A stretch of 64,000 nt of DNA from Nocardia cyriacigeorgica GUH-2 (GTDB taxonomy: Bacteria > Actinomycetota > Actinomycetes > Mycobacteriales > Mycobacteriaceae): the NCBI RefSeq assembly GCF_000284035.1, contig NC_016887.1, positions 1,116,001-1,180,000 on the forward strand, given 5' to 3'. Shown here piece by piece: positions 25,562 to 34,213 of the stretch. Under the pieces are notes generated by a model, which saw nothing but the letters and a program-made list of their open reading frames with translations, was not told where the DNA came from and ran no database searches. A program made the position numbers and the translations under genes. The first letter of the stretch is position 1. The number at the start of each line of letters is the position of its first letter.

Positions 25562-25872
25562 AGAGTGCGGTGCCTCCAACGTCGTTGATGGACCCGGTCG
25601 CAGATCCGACGCCGGCGCTTCGAGCCGGAAATCCGGTGCAAACCAGCTCGCGGCCACCAGGAGTTTTATCGCTTGTGGCTGCGCTCCGGCCCGCCGCCGG
25701 GAACCTGAACCGATCTGTTGTGGACTCTAATCCTCTCCGAATCGCGGAACTAATTCGGAGTGCCGCGCGTTGCGCGCATTTCCGGTAGGTTAGGGTTACC
25801 TTCCCCGGTGGGTGAGGGGTTGTGCGGTGGTCCGTCCATGCCCTGGTGCGGCCGGTTCGAGGGGAGTCGGGG
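25562..25872. other. Divergent promoter region between sdh operon and cdd
   Basis: 311 nt without a gene. It holds the leader and promoter for sdhC on the minus strand and for cdd on the plus strand, plus an IdeR-box-like sequence at 25785-25803. No riboswitch-like structure was recognised. Confidence 0.55.
25785..25803. promoter_or_regulatory. IdeR/DtxR iron-box-like site
   Basis: GTAGGTTAGGGTTACCTTC matches 14 of 19 positions of the IdeR consensus TTAGGTTAGGCTAACCTAA, with both half-sites (AGGTTA and TTACCT) nearly intact. It lies 70 nt before cdd and 224 nt before sdhC. Iron control of the Fe-S and haem enzyme operon would be plausible but is inferred. Confidence 0.45.
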
Positions 25873-26274
25873 ATGTCCGAAATCGACTGGAAACTCCTGC
25901 GTGACAAAGCGATTGGAGTAATGCGCAACGCGTATGCCCCGTACTCGCGGTTTCCGGTCGGTGCGGCAGCTCTCTGTGCCGACGGCCGAATTGTGAGCGG
26001 TTGCAATGTGGAAAATGTCTCATACGGTCTGGGCCTTTGTGCCGAATGTGTACTCGTCGGTAACTTTCAAAGCGGCGGTGGGGGCCGCTTGCTGGCCGTA
26101 TCGGTGAGCGATTCTCGCGGCGAAATCCTGATGCCGTGCGGGCGTTGCCGTCAGGTGCTCTACGAGTTCGGCGGGGCGCAGCTACTGGTGGATCATCCGA
26201 AGGGGCCGGTGCGGTTGGGGACGTTGCTGCCGGATGCGTTCGGGCCGGAGGATCTGGACGCCGGGCAGCGCTGA
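25873..26274 (+). CDS. cdd: Cytidine deaminase
   Basis: 133-residue tetrameric-type enzyme deaminating cytidine and deoxycytidine to uridine and deoxyuridine. Zinc ligands and catalytic acid are Cys56, Glu58 (LCAE), Cys89 and Cys92 (PCGRC); YAPYSRFPVGAA binds the sugar. ATG at 25873 after GGGGAGTCGGGG gives the standard N-terminus. It leads a salvage group with deoA and add. Confidence 0.95.
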   Translation: MSEIDWKLLRDKAIGVMRNAYAPYSRFPVGAAALCADGRIVSGCNVENVSYGLGLCAECVLVGNFQSGGGGRLLAVSVSDSRGEILMPCGRCRQVLYEFGGAQLLVDHPKGPVRLGTLLPDAFGPEDLDAGQR

Positions 26275-26430
26275 TCGGCCGGATCCGGCTCCGTGTGGAC
26301 ACCCTGTAACCGGGAACGGGACACGCTGCCCGGCGACGTCAACCGCTTCGTGCAGCCGTCGCGCGGGTGAACCCGGGCCGAGACCGGTTTCGCGCGGCAC
26401 GCCCGGACACCTGCTGCGAGACTGACGGGC

Positions 26431-27717
26431 GTGACGGCACTGGACGCGGTATCCATCATCACCACCAAACGCGACGGCGGGCAGCTGTCGGATGCGCAGA
26501 TCGACTGGGTGATCGACGCCTTCACCCGGGGCGAGGTGGCCGATGAGCAGATGTCGGCGCTGGCCATGGCGGTCCTGCTGCGCGGCATGACCCGGCGGGA
26601 GACGGCACGCTGGACCGCGGCGATGATCGCCTCCGGGCAGCGGATGGACTTCACCGACCTGCCGCGCCCGACCGTCGACAAACATTCCACCGGCGGCGTC
26701 GGCGACAAGATCACCCTGCCGCTGGCACCGCTGGTCGCGGCCTGCGGTGCCGCGGTGCCGCAGCTGTCCGGGCGCGGGCTCGGCCACACCGGCGGCACGC
26801 TCGACAAGCTCGAATCCATCCCCGGCTGGCAGGCCGATCTCACCGTGCCCCGGATGCGCGAGATCCTCGCCGACCCGGCTGCGGGCGCGGTGGTGTGCGC
26901 GGCCGGCGCGGACCTGGCGCCCGCGGACAAACGCCTCTACGCACTGCGCGACGTCACCGGAACCGTCGAATCCATTCCGCTGATCGCGAGCTCGATCATG
27001 AGCAAGAAGATCGCGGAAGGCACCGGCGGGCTGGTGCTGGACGTGAAGGTCGGCGCGGGCGCGTTCATGAAGAGCGCCGAGGACGCGCGGGAGCTGGCGA
27101 CCACCATGGTCGAGCTGGGGCAGGACGCCGGCGTGCGTACCGTCGCGCTGCTGACCGGGATGGACACCCCGCTCGGCCGCACCGCGGGCAATGCCCTCGA
27201 AGTGGCCGAGGCCGTGGAGGTGCTGGCCGGTGGCGGTCCCGCCGATGTCGTGGAGCTGACTCTCGCACTCGCTCGGGAGATGGTCGCGCTCGCCGGGATC
27301 GACGCCGACCCCGAGCAAGCCCTGGCCGACGGCCGCGCCATGGACCACTGGAAGGCGATGATCCGCGCCCAGGGCGGCGATCCGGACGCGCCGCTGCCGC
27401 GGGCCAGGCACACCGAGGTCGTGCGTGCGGATACCGACGGCGTGCTGACCCGCCTCGATGCGATGGGTGTCGGCCTCGCCGCTTGGCGTCTGGGTGCGGG
27501 CCGCGCGCGGCAAGGCGCGCCAGTGCAGGCGGGGGCGGGCGTGCAGATCCATGCTCGCCCCGGCGATACGGTGCGCGCCGGGAGTCCCTTGTTCACCTTG
27601 CATACGGATACGCCCGAGAGTTTCCCCGGGGCGCTCGCAGCGGTCACCGGGGCGGTGACGATCGGCGCCGAGCAGGGCGCGATCTCGGCGCCGTTGATTC
27701 TCGATCGCATTGGGTGA
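26431..27717 (+). CDS. deoA: Thymidine phosphorylase
   Basis: 428 residues with the pyrimidine-nucleoside phosphorylase signature SGRGLGHTGGTLDKLESIPG, the phosphate-binding KHSTGGVGDK, and a C-terminal hammerhead domain (VQIHARPGDTVRAGSPLFTL). It releases thymine or uracil and (deoxy)ribose-1-phosphate from nucleosides. Starts with GTG, without a strong SD. The last 14 nt of the gene belong to a sequence duplicated 89 nt downstream. Confidence 0.95.
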   Translation: MTALDAVSIITTKRDGGQLSDAQIDWVIDAFTRGEVADEQMSALAMAVLLRGMTRRETARWTAAMIASGQRMDFTDLPRPTVDKHSTGGVGDKITLPLAPLVAACGAAVPQLSGRGLGHTGGTLDKLESIPGWQADLTVPRMREILADPAAGAVVCAAGADLAPADKRLYALRDVTGTVESIPLIASSIMSKKIAEGTGGLVLDVKVGAGAFMKSAEDARELATTMVELGQDAGVRTVALLTGMDTPLGRTAGNALEVAEAVEVLAGGGPADVVELTLALAREMVALAGIDADPEQALADGRAMDHWKAMIRAQGGDPDAPLPRARHTEVVRADTDGVLTRLDAMGVGLAAWRLGAGRARQGAPVQAGAGVQIHARPGDTVRAGSPLFTLHTDTPESFPGALAAVTGAVTIGAEQGAISAPLILDRIG

Positions 27718-27829
27718 CGGGGTGGCGGTGTTCGCGGGGCCGTTCGGTGAGCCCTGCGCGGAGCCGGCCGCGGGCGCGGCGCAGTTGCAGTCATCGCGTC
27801 GGGTGACGGTGCGGCGGTCTTCGCGGGGC
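27704..27829 (+). repeat. Imperfect direct repeat at the deoA 3' end
   Basis: The 37-nt stretch 27704-27740, which includes the deoA stop, recurs at 27793-27829 with 5 mismatches (26 of 29 identical over the core GGGTGACGG...TTCGCGGGGC). The offset is 89 nt. It looks like a local duplication between deoA and add. Confidence 0.75.
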
Positions 27830-27924
27830 ACATCTCGACGAGTCCGGGGGAGCCGGAGTCGGGCGCTCCCGCAACGAGATCGCCGCCACGCATCGACTCC
27901 GCTGCCGATTCGGCGCGCTGCGGC

Positions 27925-27930
27925 TACCGT
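27925..27930 (+). promoter_or_regulatory. -10 box for leaderless add
   Basis: TACCGT is 6 nt before the add ATG at 27937, with no SD between. Confidence 0.5.
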
Positions 27931-27936
27931 CAGGAC

Positions 27937-29034
27937 ATGACTGGACCGATGCCCCTGACTCTTGCCTCGATCCGCCAAGCGCCCAAGGCGTTGCTGCACG
28001 ACCATCTCGACGGTGGTCTGCGCCCCGCCACGGTGCTCGAACTGGCCGCCGACTGCGGCTACGACCAGCTACCGGCCGATAACGCCGACGCGCTGGCCAC
28101 CTGGTTCCGCGAGGCCGCCGACAGCGGTTCGCTGGAACGCTATCTGGAGACCTTCACCCACACCGTCGCCGTGATGCAGACCCCGGAGGGGTTGCGCCGG
28201 GTCGCCCGCGAATGTGTGGAGGATCTGGCCGCCGACGGCGTCGTCTACGCGGAGGTGCGGTTCGCGCCCGAACAGCATCTGGAGGCCGGACTGTCGCTCG
28301 ACGAGGTGGTCGAGCACACCCTGGCCGGTTTCCGCGAGGGCATGGCGGCGGCCGAGGCAGCGGGCACGCCGATCGTGGCGATCTGCCTGCTGACGGCGAT
28401 GCGGCACGCGGCCCGCTCGCGCGAGATCGCGGAGCTGGCCGTGCGGTTCCGCGATCAGGGCGTCGGCGGATTCGATATCGCGGGCGCCGAGGCCGGCTAC
28501 CCGCCCACCCGGCACCTCGACGCGTTCGAATACCTGCGCGTCAACCACGCCCACTTCACCATCCACGCGGGCGAAGCGTTCGGCCTGCCGTCCATCCACG
28601 AGGCGCTGGCGTTCTGCGGCTGCGATCGACTCGGCCACGGCGTGCGCATCACCGACGACATCCATGTCCCCGGCGCGGTCGAAGACGCCCGGCTCGGTCT
28701 GGTCGCCAATTATGTGCGCGATATGCGCATCCCTCTCGAGCTGTGCCCGTCGTCGAATGTGCAGACCGGCGCGGTGCCCTCGCTGGATAAGCATCCGTTC
28801 GACCTGCTGGCCCGGCTGCGCTTCCGCGTCACCGTCAATACCGACAACCGGCTGATGAGCGACACCACCATGAGCGCGGAGATGCTGAAGCTGGTCGAGA
28901 CTTTCGGCTACGGCTGGAGCGATCTGGAACGTTTCACCATCAATGCGATGAAGTCGGCGTTCATCCCGTTCCCGGAGCGGCTGCGCATCATCGACGACAT
29001 CATCAAGCCGGGGTATGCGGTGCTGCTGGGATAG
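27937..29034 (+). CDS. add: Adenosine deaminase
   Basis: 365-residue zinc amidohydrolase converting adenosine or deoxyadenosine to inosine or deoxyinosine. Metal and catalytic residues are visible: His21 and His23 (HDHLDGG), [14 protein letters not shown] and NTDNRLMS near the C-terminus. The length is normal. Leaderless start; MPLT at codon 5 is an alternative start. Together with deoD (purine nucleoside phosphorylase) 7 kb away it forms the purine salvage path. Confidence 0.96.
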   Translation: MTGPMPLTLASIRQAPKALLHDHLDGGLRPATVLELAADCGYDQLPADNADALATWFREAADSGSLERYLETFTHTVAVMQTPEGLRRVARECVEDLAADGVVYAEVRFAPEQHLEAGLSLDEVVEHTLAGFREGMAAAEAAGTPIVAICLLTAMRHAARSREIAELAVRFRDQGVGGFDIAGAEAGYPPTRHLDAFEYLRVNHAHFTIHAGEAFGLPSIHEALAFCGCDRLGHGVRITDDIHVPGAVEDARLGLVANYVRDMRIPLELCPSSNVQTGAVPSLDKHPFDLLARLRFRVTVNTDNRLMSDTTMSAEMLKLVETFGYGWSDLERFTINAMKSAFIPFPERLRIIDDIIKPGYAVLLG

Positions 29035-29176
29035 GGCCGGGAGCCGGGCGCGGCGACAGCCGGCCTGCTCCGCAGCACCCACGGATGCGCACGCGCCGGA
29101 CCGGATGCGACAACTCCGCGCGTCTGGACGATGGCCGGTCGCCGGGAGCGAACCGAACGGCGTCACGAGCAACGGT

Positions 29177-29182
29177 TAGTTT
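29177..29182 (+). promoter_or_regulatory. -10 box for leaderless hotdog gene
   Basis: TAGTTT lies 6 nt before the GTG at 29189; no SD is present. Confidence 0.5.
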
Positions 29183-29188
29183 GAGTTC

Positions 29189-29908
29189 GTGACAGAATTG
29201 CGGATATCTCCCCGGTTCAATGGTCCTTCCGGCTCCGGCAACGGCGGTTATGTGGCCGGTCTGGTCGCACACCACGCTGGGATGCCGGCCCAGGAAGAGA
29301 GCGGAACGGCGCTGGTGGCCTCGGCCGAATCGGCGCCGGTCCGGGTTATGCTGCGCGCGCCCGCGCCGCTCGATGTGCCGTTGGCGATGCGGGCGGGCGG
29401 GCTGTACGACGGCGAGACCGTCATCGCCGAAGCCGCGGCCGGCGCGTTCGAGCGTGCGGTACCGGAGGCGGTGTCCTTCGACGACGCCGACACCGCTGCT
29501 GCCGCCTACCAGAACGACAGTGAGATGTTCCGGTACTGCTTCGTCTGCGGGACCGCCCGCACCGATGGTCTGGGGCTCGCGCCGGGCGAGGTCCGGCCGG
29601 GCGTGGTCGCCGCACCGTGGGTACCCGACGAGTCGCTCCGTATCGATCCGACGCTGCTGTGGGCCGCGATGGATTGTCCCGGCGGGTGGGCGCTGCCGGA
29701 GATGCTGGAGCGTCCCGCCCTGCTCGGATCGATGACGGCGAGCGTGTTCGCGCTGCCCGAGGTGGGGGAGAAGTGTGTCGTCGTCGGCGCCGAGCAGGGT
29801 GAACAGGGGCGCAAATCGTATGCCTCCACCGCCGTCTACGGTGCCGACAGGCGTCTGCTCGGGCGGGCCGAGCAGATCTGGATCCGGCTGAACCGGGCAT
29901 CGCACTGA
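29189..29908 (+). CDS. Hotdog-fold thioesterase-like protein
   Basis: 239 residues. RISPRFNGPSGSGNGGYVAGLVAHH opens like the acyl-CoA thioesterase hotdog family. A central FRYCFVCGTARTDGLGLAPGEVRPG contains a CxxC pair plus a nearby Cys that may hold structure or metal. WAAMDCPGGWALPE is a second hotdog-like helix. It probably hydrolyses or binds an acyl-CoA; no substrate can be given. Leaderless GTG start; convergent with the acidic Rv3311-like gene. Confidence 0.6.
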   Translation: MTELRISPRFNGPSGSGNGGYVAGLVAHHAGMPAQEESGTALVASAESAPVRVMLRAPAPLDVPLAMRAGGLYDGETVIAEAAAGAFERAVPEAVSFDDADTAAAAYQNDSEMFRYCFVCGTARTDGLGLAPGEVRPGVVAAPWVPDESLRIDPTLLWAAMDCPGGWALPEMLERPALLGSMTASVFALPEVGEKCVVVGAEQGEQGRKSYASTAVYGADRRLLGRAEQIWIRLNRASH

Positions 29909-29930
29909 CGCCCGGCCCGGCCGGACCGGG

Positions 29931-31175
29931 TCACTGCGGGTTGAGCCGGGACTCGAAGTTGCGTTCCAGCTCCCGCCAGGCCTGCGCCTCGGCGGTGAAC
30001 GGCGGGTTCGGCGCCATCCGGGACGGGTCCGGGTTCAGCAGGTAGGAGACGTACCAGCCGAGCGGGGTGGACTGGGCCAGGCCCTGCTCCACCGCATCGT
30101 CGTCGGCGTAGTCGGCGGCATCGGTGAACAGTTCGACGGCCAGGTCGAGCTGTTCGATATCGACCGATTCGGGCCCGTCGCCGAGATCCTCGGCCAGGCC
30201 GGGCAGCACGTAGACGTTCTCGTCGGTGACCTCGACCTCGAGCGATCCGTCGACGGCCGCGGTCTGCACCTCACCGAAGGTGGAGACCCGGGCCAGATCG
30301 TGTTCGTGATCGTCGGCCAGGTAGCGCGCCAGCGCGCGCTCGGAACCGAAGACCGTGATGGTGCCCTTGCTGCCGAGGAAGATCGGCTCGTCGTCGAGGT
30401 AGCAGCGCAGCGTGAAGTAGGTGCCCTCGCCGGTGACGATCTTGATCGGGTCGATGCCGACCTCGTTCCAGAACGATTCGTCCTCGTCCTCGTCCTCGTT
30501 GTCCTCGGTGAGGTCTACCGGCTCGTAATCGTTGTCGCTGTCGGCCGCGTCGTCGGCCTCGACGACGTTCTCCTCGGCGGCCAGCAGTTCGGCCTCGGCC
30601 ACCGCAACCGCCTCGGCGTCCACATCGGGGGTCTGCACCACCGAGTCGATGGCGTCGACCACGGCGTCCCAGTCCTTGGCGATGGCGGCGCCGATCTGAT
30701 CCCAGAGTTCCTCACCGTCGCGGCCCAGGAAGGCATTGATGCCGCTGGGCAGCGCGCCGAGCACCGGATGCGAGCCGAAGAACTTGGTCACCACCTCCAG
30801 CTCGCACACCTCGCCGATATTGCGCACCATGGCGAGGGTGTCCTCGAGTTCGGCGACGATCTCGGCATCCGGATCGCCCGCGACCAGCTCGGGAACCCCG
30901 ATGAGGTCGAAGGTGAAGTTGTCCTCCGGCTCCAGCTCCACCGCCGACAACCCGGCCACGACCTTCCAGGCCGGATGGTCGACCAGATCGTTGTCGGTAT
31001 CGGTCCGGATGAACGCCGCTAGCTCGGCGACCGACTCGAAACCGTAGAGGGCGTCCTCGTGGCCGAGGAACGCCTCCCACTCGTCGTCACCGTCACGCCA
31101 GCGCGGTGCCCACAGGGTGACGAGATCGCCGTCGGTCAGACCGAGCTCGATCGGGACGATGTCTCCAGAAGCCAT
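29931..31175 (-). CDS. Acidic conserved hypothetical protein (Rv3311-like)
   Basis: 414 residues, very acidic, with a run of Asp/Glu around residues 215-237 (DLTEDNEDEDEDESFW). No signal peptide or membrane segment. The N-terminus MASGDIVPIELGLTDGDLVTLWAPRWRDGDDEWEAFLGHEDALYGFESVAELAAFI and a second similar block after residue 265 (TYFTLRCYLDDEPIFLGSKGTITVFGSERALARYL) suggest two copies of one domain joined by the acidic linker. It matches the position of remembered M. tuberculosis Rv3311 between add and upp. The function is unknown. Confidence 0.8.
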   Translation of the reverse strand: MASGDIVPIELGLTDGDLVTLWAPRWRDGDDEWEAFLGHEDALYGFESVAELAAFIRTDTDNDLVDHPAWKVVAGLSAVELEPEDNFTFDLIGVPELVAGDPDAEIVAELEDTLAMVRNIGEVCELEVVTKFFGSHPVLGALPSGINAFLGRDGEELWDQIGAAIAKDWDAVVDAIDSVVQTPDVDAEAVAVAEAELLAAEENVVEADDAADSDNDYEPVDLTEDNEDEDEDESFWNEVGIDPIKIVTGEGTYFTLRCYLDDEPIFLGSKGTITVFGSERALARYLADDHEHDLARVSTFGEVQTAAVDGSLEVEVTDENVYVLPGLAEDLGDGPESVDIEQLDLAVELFTDAADYADDDAVEQGLAQSTPLGWYVSYLLNPDPSRMAPNPPFTAEAQAWRELERNFESRLNPQ

Positions 31176-31201
31176 GTGCCGAAGCCTATCGAGCTTCTGG
31201 C

Positions 31202-31549
31202 TCAGGCACTATCCGGGCTGGCCCCAACGGTGCCCGTGGCGGTCGGCGACTCGGGCGCGAACGACTCGTTCAGTGCGGCAACGACGTTCGAACGCTGCCC
31301 GCCTGCGTCTTCGGCGGCCTGCCGGCAGGCCCAGATGATGAGCTGGGCGACCTCGGCGGGCGGCAGCGACGTGACGGTCTCCGCCAGCGACAACGCGACC
31401 AGCGCGCCGTCGCTGTTCACCTCGGCGCTGACCATGCCGTCCTCGGTGGTGAACCGCCCGCGCACCTGCTTGAGGCCGTACAGCGCCGCCTCGAGCGCCT
31501 CGAGCTTCGCCGTGGCCCCGGCGACCAGGGCATCCATTTCCGCACTCAT
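31202..31549 (-). CDS. YbaB/EbfC-like small protein
   Basis: 115 residues. EMDALVAGATAKLEALEAALYGLKQVRGRFTTEDGMVSAEVNSDGALVALSLAETV follows the YbaB/EbfC pattern of an amphipathic helix followed by a beta sheet with a VxxxGxxxxL strand. YbaB proteins bind DNA; in type VII loci such proteins are repeatedly found near substrates. ATG at 31549 used; MDALV at 31537 is an alternative. It is last in a four-gene minus-strand group with an EspC-like protein and a WXG-NlpC/P60 protein. Confidence 0.65.
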   Translation of the reverse strand: MSAEMDALVAGATAKLEALEAALYGLKQVRGRFTTEDGMVSAEVNSDGALVALSLAETVTSLPPAEVAQLIIWACRQAAEDAGGQRSNVVAALNESFAPESPTATGTVGASPDSA

Positions 31550-31619
31550 GCTGCGTCCTCTCGGTGTTCGCAGGCGCACTCCGTGGTTACGCGCGCTGCC
31601 TCCTCCGTGCGCTGACTGC

Positions 31620-31967
31620 TCACACCGGCCTCATCCAGCTCGTCTGTCCCGTGTCGGCGTCATCGATGCGATCCAGCTCGTCCACCGCCTGCTGGCGCGT
31701 GGGCAGGCCGAGCCGGTCGAGGATGTCGTCGGGCATGCCCGATTCGGCGAGTACCTCGCGGCGGCGGGCCTTGGCGGCGACGGTCGAGCGCTGGGTGAGG
31801 CGCAGGATCTCCGCGGCGAGAGCCTGTGCGCCGTAACGGTATTCGCTGCGCTCGAACTTGATCTCCACCGGCATCCCCTGGTCGGTGGCCCGGACCGAGA
31901 TGGTGCCGGATCGGTTACTGCTGGCCGCCACGGTGACGTTGGGGATGGCGGGCTGCTGTTCGCTCAT
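31620..31967 (-). CDS. Small protein of unknown function in type VII module
   Basis: 115 residues; not recognised. It starts polar (MSEQQPAIPNVTVAASSNRSGTISVRAT), then EIKFERSEYRYGAQALAAEILRLTQRSTVAAKARRREVLAESGMPDDILDRLGLPTRQQAVDELDRID, largely helical. The strand-then-helix order is the reverse of YbaB but similar in size. Its ATG overlaps the stop of the NlpC/P60 gene by 4 nt, so the two are co-translated; a chaperone or adaptor role for the exported hydrolase is a guess. Confidence 0.6.
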   Translation of the reverse strand: MSEQQPAIPNVTVAASSNRSGTISVRATDQGMPVEIKFERSEYRYGAQALAAEILRLTQRSTVAAKARRREVLAESGMPDDILDRLGLPTRQQAVDELDRIDDADTGQTSWMRPV

Positions 31968-33088
31968 TCGGTAGGCCTGTAGAAGCCGTAGAACTCCATG
32001 TCCAAGTTCTCCGTTCGGATAGCGCTGATGGAGACCGGGTCACCGGCCTCGACGAGTTGACCGTTGCCGACGACCATGGCGACGTGGCCGTCCCAGACCG
32101 CCAGGTCGCCCGGCATGAGGTCGCCTGGCGACACCTGGGTGTGTCCGATGTGCTGTTCCTGGGCCAGTCGCGGCAGTTCGACGCCGGCCTCGCCGTAGGC
32201 GTACTTCGTCAGGCCACTGCAATCGATGCCCGCGCCGGGGGTGTTGCCGCCCCACACGTAGGGCGTGCCTACCGCGCCGATCGCGGCCTTGACCGCCGTG
32301 GCGGCCTTTTCGTTGGGGGCCTCCACCTGGCTGCCGTCGGGCAGGGTGATCATCACGCCCTCGCCGGTGGCCTTGCCGCTGGTGGTGGTGCCGGAGCCGG
32401 ACTTCGACGCCGAGCTGGTAGCGGTGCGGCTGCCGGAGCTGCTGCTGCGCGAGCCCGAGCTGGTGGACGAGGATCCCATCACCGTGCTGAGCACCGAGCC
32501 CGCGGTGCCCATGACACCCGAGGCCATCGAACCGAGGCCGGAGGTGGCGGCACTGATCGGCGCGGCCACGCTGGCGGGCGCGGTGGACGGGGGCGGGGCC
32601 AGCTGCTGCATCGACGCGGTGTGCGTGGACAGCTCGTTCTGTACCCGGCCGACCACGCCGAGCGCCTGGCCGAGATGGTCGATGGCCGAACCGACGAGCA
32701 TGCTCAGCCCGACCGGTGTGCCCAGCGTGGGGCCCGCGGCCACGGCCGTGTCGACGAAGGACTGCGCGATGGCGGTGAGGTCTTTCTGCCCGGTCTCGAC
32801 CTCGGCCGCGGCCTGCCCGACCACCGTCGACATCTCGTTGCCGCGGTCGGAGATGGTGGCGGCGCTGGTCTGCACACGCAGGGCCTTGGAGGTCGCCGCG
32901 TCGGCGCCCTTGCCGTCCCACACATTGTTCATCTGATTGATGCTGTTGCGGCCCAGCTCGTGCACCTGGTCGATCGCGGTGGAGGTGGTGCGCAGCGCAT
33001 CGCCGGGACCACCGACGGGAAGCACACCGGTACCGAAACTGGCGAGCAGATCGAAGATCGGTTTCGCCAGCACATTGATGTCGATCAC
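31964..33088 (-). CDS. WXG-type NlpC/P60 cell-wall peptidase, putative type VII substrate
   Basis: 374 residues without a Sec signal. Residues 1-160 are helical with a WXG motif (W57-D-G59 in NNVWDGKGADAA), typical of ESX/type VII substrates. Residues 165-240 are a Ser/Thr/Gly-rich linker. Residues 265-370 form an NlpC/P60 (C40) domain with catalytic Cys290 in GIDCSGLTKYAYG and His335 in WDGHVAMVVG. Such enzymes cut peptidoglycan stem peptides. GTG at 33088 after AAGGGTGAG gives this form. The upstream neighbour is an EspC-like protein with a type VII export signal; export as a pair is inferred. Confidence 0.85.
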   Translation of the reverse strand: MIDINVLAKPIFDLLASFGTGVLPVGGPGDALRTTSTAIDQVHELGRNSINQMNNVWDGKGADAATSKALRVQTSAATISDRGNEMSTVVGQAAAEVETGQKDLTAIAQSFVDTAVAAGPTLGTPVGLSMLVGSAIDHLGQALGVVGRVQNELSTHTASMQQLAPPPSTAPASVAAPISAATSGLGSMASGVMGTAGSVLSTVMGSSSTSSGSRSSSSGSRTATSSASKSGSGTTTSGKATGEGVMITLPDGSQVEAPNEKAATAVKAAIGAVGTPYVWGGNTPGAGIDCSGLTKYAYGEAGVELPRLAQEQHIGHTQVSPGDLMPGDLAVWDGHVAMVVGNGQLVEAGDPVSISAIRTENLDMEFYGFYRPTE

Positions 33089-33092
33089 CGGC

Positions 33093-33410
33093 TCACCCTT
33101 CGGCGGACGTGGTCCGCAGCGAGTCGGCGATATCGGTGTCGGTGCTGTCGTAGTTGGCGGCCGCACCCACCGCGGCGGTGCTCATGCTCGACACCACGGC
33201 CGACAACTGGCCGATCGCGGCGACATGGCCTGCGTGCGTGGCGGCGTAGGCGGCCATGAAATCACCGCCGATCAGACCGAAGATCGGGCCGAGTAGCGCG
33301 GGGCCCGCACCCGCGGCGCCCGCTCCCGCCGCCGCGAGCTCGCCCGCCATCACCCCGGCGGTGGCACCGTACGCGGCGATGCCCTCGGTATCCGCTGAGA
33401 TCCTCTTCAT
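33093..33410 (-). CDS. EspC-like type VII secretion substrate
   Basis: 105 residues, Ala/Gly-rich, with two helical parts (residues 8-35 and 55-85) around [16 protein letters not shown]. The C-terminus contains the YxxxD export motif, Y87-D-S-T-D91, known to direct substrates to ESX machinery. ATG at 33410 follows GGGGGAAG; an in-frame ATG at 33425 precedes this SD. It ends 4 nt before the WXG-NlpC/P60 gene. No ESX core genes lie in the window, so the secretion apparatus must be encoded elsewhere. Confidence 0.75.
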   Translation of the reverse strand: MKRISADTEGIAAYGATAGVMAGELAAAGAGAAGAGPALLGPIFGLIGGDFMAAYAATHAGHVAAIGQLSAVVSSMSTAAVGAAANYDSTDTDIADSLRTTSAEG

Positions 33411-33544
33411 CAGAGCTTCCCCCATCGTCTTCGTTTCCGGGCAGAGTATGTCATCTACCTGATTCGACGCAGCGATCCGCCGATCGGTTCCAGATCGTCG
33501 GAAAAAGTTTTCGGCGACTACGGCGGCGAACCGTGTCTCGACTT

Positions 33545-33550
33545 TATCGT
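33545..33550 (+). promoter_or_regulatory. -10 box for leaderless upp
   Basis: TATCGT lies 6 nt before ATG 33557; no SD is present. Confidence 0.5.
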
Positions 33551-33556
33551 TCCTTC

Positions 33557-34180
33557 ATGCGTACGCACACTGTGGATCACCCGCTCGCCGCGGTTCTGCT
33601 GACCGTTCTGCGGGACGAGCGCACCCCCAACTCGGCGTTTCGTTCGGCGTTGCGCGACTTGACGGGCCTGCTGATCTATGAGGCGCTGCGCGACGCGCCG
33701 TTGAGCCGTTTCGACATCAACACGCCGATCACCGTCACTCAGGGGGCGCGCTTGGCGCAGCCGCCACTGCTGGTGCCGGTCTTGCGGGCCGGGCTCGGAA
33801 TGGTCGATGCCGCTGCGGCACTCATTCCGGACGCACGGGTCGGTTTCGTCGGCATCGCCCGCGACGAGAGCACCCATCAGCCGGTGCCGTACCTGGAATC
33901 GCTGCCCGCCGACCTGTCCGGGATGCCGGTGTTCGTGCTGGATCCGATGCTGGCCACCGGTGGTTCCATGCGGCACACCCTGGAATTGCTCGCCGAACGC
34001 GGCGCCACCGACATCACCGCGCTGTGTGTGGTCTCGGCGCCGGAAGGGGTTGCGCTGCTGGAGAGTTCCGGGCTACCGGTGCAGCTGATCACGGCGGCCA
34101 TCGATACCGGGCTCAATGCCGACGCCTACATCGTTCCCGGACTCGGCGATGCGGGTGACCGGCAGTTCGGGCCGCGCTGA
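33557..34180 (+). CDS. upp: Uracil phosphoribosyltransferase
   Basis: 207-residue enzyme making UMP from uracil and PRPP. The PRPP loop [14 protein letters not shown] and the N-terminal [22 protein letters not shown] are diagnostic; [10 protein letters not shown] and the C-terminal [11 protein letters not shown] bind uracil. The length equals the family norm from the ATG at 33557; the GTG at 33533 is rejected because the -10 box lies inside that extension. With cdd and deoA it completes pyrimidine salvage. Confidence 0.95.
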   Translation: MRTHTVDHPLAAVLLTVLRDERTPNSAFRSALRDLTGLLIYEALRDAPLSRFDINTPITVTQGARLAQPPLLVPVLRAGLGMVDAAAALIPDARVGFVGIARDESTHQPVPYLESLPADLSGMPVFVLDPMLATGGSMRHTLELLAERGATDITALCVVSAPEGVALLESSGLPVQLITAAIDTGLNADAYIVPGLGDAGDRQFGPR

Positions 34181-34213
34181 GCGACTGCCCTGGACGATGC
34201 GGGCCCCCTGCGC

